A DNA stretch of 28,914 bases. It comes from an uncultured Eubacteriales bacterium (GTDB taxonomy: Bacteria; Bacillota; Clostridia; Oscillospirales; Oscillospiraceae). Made by a program: the position numbers and the translations under genes. Shown in pieces: positions 26,635 to 28,914 of this stretch; position 1 is the stretch's first letter, and each line of letters begins with the position of its first letter. The stretch is from assembly GCA_900552475.1 (NCBI GenBank), contig USAC01000018.1, positions 1 through 28,914 on the forward strand, written 5' to 3'. The notes beneath the pieces were generated by a model. It saw only the letters and a program-made list of their open reading frames with translations. It was not told where the DNA came from and did no database searches.

Positions 26635-26658
26635 AAAAGGGTCATTCCAATGTTCTAG
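26635..26658 (+). other. Two-codon frame Met-Phe-stop with ribosome site, module copy 2
   Basis: AAAAGGG (26635-26641), 8 nt, ATGTTCTAG (26650-26658). Spacing and the CCAATGTnCTAGT core equal those of copy 1, 112 nt upstream. The single difference in the core changes Tyr to Phe, which would be an odd coincidence for random sequence. Confidence 0.4.
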
Positions 26659-26728
26659 TGTAAATCGTTCCCCTTGATTCCATCCCCGGTTTTCAGGTGT
26701 GTTTGATGTTTCTAAGGAGAGTCACCCT

Positions 26729-26752
26729 ATGAAACGTTTACTCCGAAAATGA
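26729..26752 (+). CDS. Small frame 7, 7 residues (MKRLLRK)
   Basis: TAAGGAGA (26713-26720) gives an ideal site 9 nt before the ATG. The peptide is strongly basic. It is followed after 8 nt by the ribosome site of the next small frame. Confidence 0.45.
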   Translation: MKRLLRK

Positions 26753-26775
26753 GGAAATCCAAGGAGAAGAGGCTT

Positions 26776-26793
26776 ATGACTCCGAAGAAGTAA
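26776..26793 (+). CDS. Small frame 8, 5 residues (MTPKK)
   Basis: AAGGAG (26761-26766) lies 9 nt before the ATG. The stop is 4 nt before the 5' arm of the terminator hairpin, so a ribosome at the stop codon would cover the arm and could prevent termination. Confidence 0.4.
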   Translation: MTPKK

Positions 26794-26797
26794 GTAT

Positions 26798-26845
26798 CCA
26801 GCCGGACGAGGGCTTGCAACCGCCTCGTCCGGCTGGTTTTATTTT
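26798..26845 (+). terminator. Strong terminator of the small-frame transcript
   Basis: The perfect 14-bp arms CCAGCCGGACGAGG and CCTCGTCCGGCTGG close an 11-nt loop and are followed by TTTTATTTT. Confidence 0.85.
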
Positions 26846-26902
26846 ACCCAGTATCTACCGGTAGTTTATTCAAGTTTTACGCAGCTCCGTTAAATCCGGT
26901 TC

Positions 26903-26930
26903 TTGCATTTTCATCCCCCTATGGTATACT
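26903..26930 (+). promoter_or_regulatory. Promoter of the small membrane protein pair
   Basis: TTGCAT (26903-26908), 16 nt, TATACT (26925-26930). The start codon of the first gene is 25 nt downstream, so the leader is very short. Confidence 0.65.
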
Positions 26931-26954
26931 GGCAAAAAAAGGGAGGTGCATTTT

Positions 26955-27272
26955 ATGCAGTTGGCGTTTTCCTGGTGGCAGCTCTTTGACGTCCTTTTGA
27001 GCATTTTATGGCTGATTTCCGGCGTCCGTGATTTTATGGGCAAAGACCCTCTGATCCGTCTCCCCTTCAACCAGTACGAACGGGACCCGGAATATCGTGC
27101 CTTCTGGCAGAAGAAAAACGGCGTGTTTTACATGCTCAACAGCATCGCCTTTCTGATCTTAACCTTCATACCTGTTACATCGCTGATCTACCGCATCATC
27201 TTCGGCATCGCCATCGTGGGAGATCTTCTCTATCTGATTGCCTACGAGGCCTGGGAGCACAGCGCAGACTGA
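26955..27272 (+). CDS. Small two-to-three-helix membrane protein, 105 residues
   Basis: I do not recognise the family. Helix 1 is WWQLFDVLLSILWLISGVRDF (residues about 7-28). A charged segment follows (FMGKDPLIRLPFNQYERDPEYRAFWQKKN, 28-56), then helices YMLNSIAFLILTFIPVTSLIY (about 60-80) and IIFGIAIVGDLLYLIAYEAW (about 82-101). GGGAGG lies 8 nt before the ATG at 26955; a GTG nine bases earlier overlaps the ribosome site and was not used. The next gene has the same layout and shares motifs such as helix1-G(V/I)(R/Q)D(F/L), so the two are probably diverged paralogues. They likely form a heteromeric membrane unit. Confidence 0.75.
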   Translation: MQLAFSWWQLFDVLLSILWLISGVRDFMGKDPLIRLPFNQYERDPEYRAFWQKKNGVFYMLNSIAFLILTFIPVTSLIYRIIFGIAIVGDLLYLIAYEAWEHSAD

Positions 27273-27294
27273 CCCGCCGGGAAAGGAGTGTGCC

Positions 27295-27606
27295 ATGAAC
27301 CTGCATCTTTCCGACTGGGAGTGGCTGCGTGTCGTCACCTCTTTGCTGTTCATCTGGCGCGGCATCCAGGATCTGCGTGATCGCAGCGGAACAGCCTGGA
27401 AAACCGAGGACGAGCGCAAAAACTTCCGCAAATTTTCCGGTGTGACCCTGATCCTCGGCGGTGCAGCCTTTCTGTTCAATACAATTTTGCCGGACATCGA
27501 GCCGTGGAATATCATTCTGCTGGTAGCGGCATATCTGGCCTGCATCGGTTTTGTCATCTCCAACCTGTGCTACCACGGCAGCCGAGACGACAAGGATAAA
27601 AAATAG
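27295..27606 (+). CDS. Small membrane protein, paralogue of the preceding gene, 103 residues
   Basis: The start at 27295 follows AAAGGAG. It has helix 1 (WLRVVTSLLFIWRGIQDLRD, residues about 10-29), a charged cytosolic or external stretch (TAWKTEDERKNFRKFSG, 33-49), helices VTLILGGAAFLFNTILP and IILLVAAYLACIGFVISNLCY, and a polar tail GSRDDKDKK. Topology and the helix1-G-x-x-D motif match the previous product, although overall identity is low. The 22-nt gap and shared promoter indicate one operon. Function is unknown. Confidence 0.75.
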   Translation: MNLHLSDWEWLRVVTSLLFIWRGIQDLRDRSGTAWKTEDERKNFRKFSGVTLILGGAAFLFNTILPDIEPWNIILLVAAYLACIGFVISNLCYHGSRDDKDKK

Positions 27607-27616
27607 CTTCCGCCTC

Positions 27617-27645
27617 TTGCGCTCCCTTTCTCATCCTGCTACAAT
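27617..27645 (+). promoter_or_regulatory. Promoter of the Dabb-domain gene
   Basis: TTGCGC (27617-27622), a 17-nt spacer, TACAAT (27640-27645). The ATG is 28 nt downstream. Confidence 0.6.
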
Positions 27646-27672
27646 GAGAAAAAACGCAGGAGGTATTTTGTT

Positions 27673-27975
27673 ATGGTCAAGCATATCATTCTGTGGCAGC
27701 TGAAGGACGAGCTGTCCGACGCCGAAAAGGCCGCCGTGAAGGCTGGCATCAAGGAAGGCCTAGAGGGCCTTGTGGGCAAGGTGCCCGGCCTGCTGGAAGT
27801 GCATGTGAACATCAACGGCCTGCCCACGTCCAACGCAGACGTGATGCTGGACACCACGCTGGAGAGCTTTGAGGCCCTGAAGGGCTACGCCGTGCATCCC
27901 GCCCATGTGGCCGTGGCCGACGGCAAGGTGCGCCCCTACACCAAGACCCGCGTGTGCATGGACTACGAGGTGTAA
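27673..27975 (+). CDS. Dabb-domain (stress-responsive alpha/beta barrel) protein
   Basis: The 100-residue protein matches the Dabb family: it starts MVKHIILWQLKDELSD with the conserved VKHI(V/I)L(F/W) first strand, then a helix (EKAAVKAGIKEGLEGL), VPGLLEVHVNINGLPTSNADVMLDTTLESFEALKGY and the family hallmark HPAHVAVADGK. Such proteins form ferredoxin-like dimers; some are stress-induced and some are enzymes, and the role here is unknown. AGGAGG lies 9 nt before the ATG. It appears monocistronic, with its own promoter and a terminator hairpin inside the following repeat. Confidence 0.9.
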   Translation: MVKHIILWQLKDELSDAEKAAVKAGIKEGLEGLVGKVPGLLEVHVNINGLPTSNADVMLDTTLESFEALKGYAVHPAHVAVADGKVRPYTKTRVCMDYEV

Positions 27976-28107
27976 AACCCTCTCAGTCTCGCATCCGCTC
28001 GACAGCTCCCCCGATGGGGGAGCTTTTTTTTGCGTGTGCCGTAAAATTTCAAAAGCTCGCCCTTCGGGAGAGCTGTCAAAACCGGCAGGTTTTGACTGAG
28101 AGGGTTC
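27976..28107. repeat. Palindromic CCCTCTCAGTC repeat element containing a terminator
   Basis: AACCCTCTCAGTC (27976-27988) and its exact complement GACTGAGAGGGTT (28094-28106) bound the element. Inside are AGCTCCCCC-GAT-GGGGGAGCT followed by eight T (28003-28030), a plus-strand terminator for the Dabb gene, and a second, partly complementary GAGCTTTTG/AGCTCGCCCTTCGGG part. Repeats with the CCCTCTCAGTC end and GCTCCCCC hairpin are, as I recall, abundant in Faecalibacterium-type genomes; a MITE-like or REP-like origin is possible. Confidence 0.75.
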
Positions 28108-28123
28108 TTTCTTCATATTTTTA

Positions 28124-28152
28124 TTGACAAACCCGCTTTTTTTGCGTATTAT
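28124..28152 (+). promoter_or_regulatory. Promoter of the T-box-metG transcript
   Basis: TTGACA (28124-28129), a 17-nt spacer, and TATTAT (28147-28152). Confidence 0.85.
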
Positions 28153-28164
28153 AAACATAATAAT

Positions 28165-28914
<750 letters not shown>

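Larger units (their letters stand above)
26195..26845 (+). ncRNA. About 650-nt transcript carrying only tiny ribosome-site-led frames and RNA stems; function unknown
   Basis: A near-consensus promoter and a strong terminator enclose this unit, but the longest frame with a good ribosome site is 16 residues. At least five ATGs have AAGGAG-like sites at 8-9 nt: 26270, 26538, 26650, 26729 and 26776. A sixth, 26480, has AAGGTG. Two of these frames are just Met-Tyr-stop and Met-Phe-stop. The words GACAGGCTGTCG (26298-26309) and CGACAGCCTGTC (26416-26427) are perfectly complementary and could form a 12-bp stem around 106 nt. Such a design suggests ribosome occupancy sensing (leader peptides, attenuation) or a regulatory RNA with decoy start sites. 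I could not match it to tmRNA, RNase P, SRP, 6S or a known riboswitch. Frames without ribosome sites also occur at 26351-26395 and 26589-26633. Confidence 0.5.

Noticed and set aside
26195..26845. tmRNA, RNase P, SRP or 6S RNA identity for the small-frame transcript
   Set aside because: The diagnostic words (tmRNA CCA end and tag frame, RNase P GAGGAAAGTC-type core, SRP GGAAG/tetraloop region) were not found.

Overview
The window reads as DNA from the order Clostridiales/Eubacteriales, family Oscillospiraceae/Ruminococcaceae (gut Firmicutes). The basis is Gram-positive style promoters and AGGAGG ribosome sites, a methionine T-box before metG, and a clostridial secreted protein with Cys/His modules. 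No tRNA, rRNA, CRISPR array, transposase or phage gene was seen.

Two DNA styles meet inside atpD at about 20.0-20.13 kb. Left of this point, genes favour CTC, ACG, GCG and CCG codons and gaps carry one family of hairpin repeats. Right of it, genes favour CTG, ACC, CCC and GCA/GCT, and gaps carry a Faecalibacterium-like CCCTCTCAGTC repeat. The atpD frame stays open across the switch. Either two genomes were joined by assembly at the most conserved part of a conserved gene, or homologous recombination exchanged the operon. This should be settled before operon-level conclusions are drawn across it.

Left part (1-20 kb): a very large secreted PHP-domain protein (minus strand, interrupted by an in-frame UGA and running off the left edge); a YibE/F membrane protein; an ABC ATPase plus a duplicated-FtsX permease behind three 11-bp direct repeats; MgtC family protein behind another 11-bp repeat cluster; MtaB and YfbR-like nucleotidase with overlapping ends; an unrecognised 335-residue membrane protein; a CstA-type peptide/pyruvate transporter with a cre-like site; about 0.8 kb of hairpin-rich non-coding DNA; a MarR regulator and TauE-type exporter with a consensus promoter and palindromic operator; and the 3' end of the ATP synthase operon.

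Right part (20-28.9 kb): atpB-E-F-A-G-D on the minus strand. There is no separate delta gene. Instead the alpha subunit carries what looks like the C-terminal delta segment at its N-terminus. Next come a DUF2798-like membrane protein, a promoter-to-terminator unit of about 650 nt that holds only tiny ribosome-site-led reading frames (some of two sense codons), two small membrane proteins, a Dabb-domain protein, a palindromic repeat, and a Met T-box followed by the start of metG.

The most unusual items are the delta-alpha fusion, the array of minimal reading frames at 26.2-26.85 kb, the compositional junction in atpD, and the in-frame UGA in the secreted protein.
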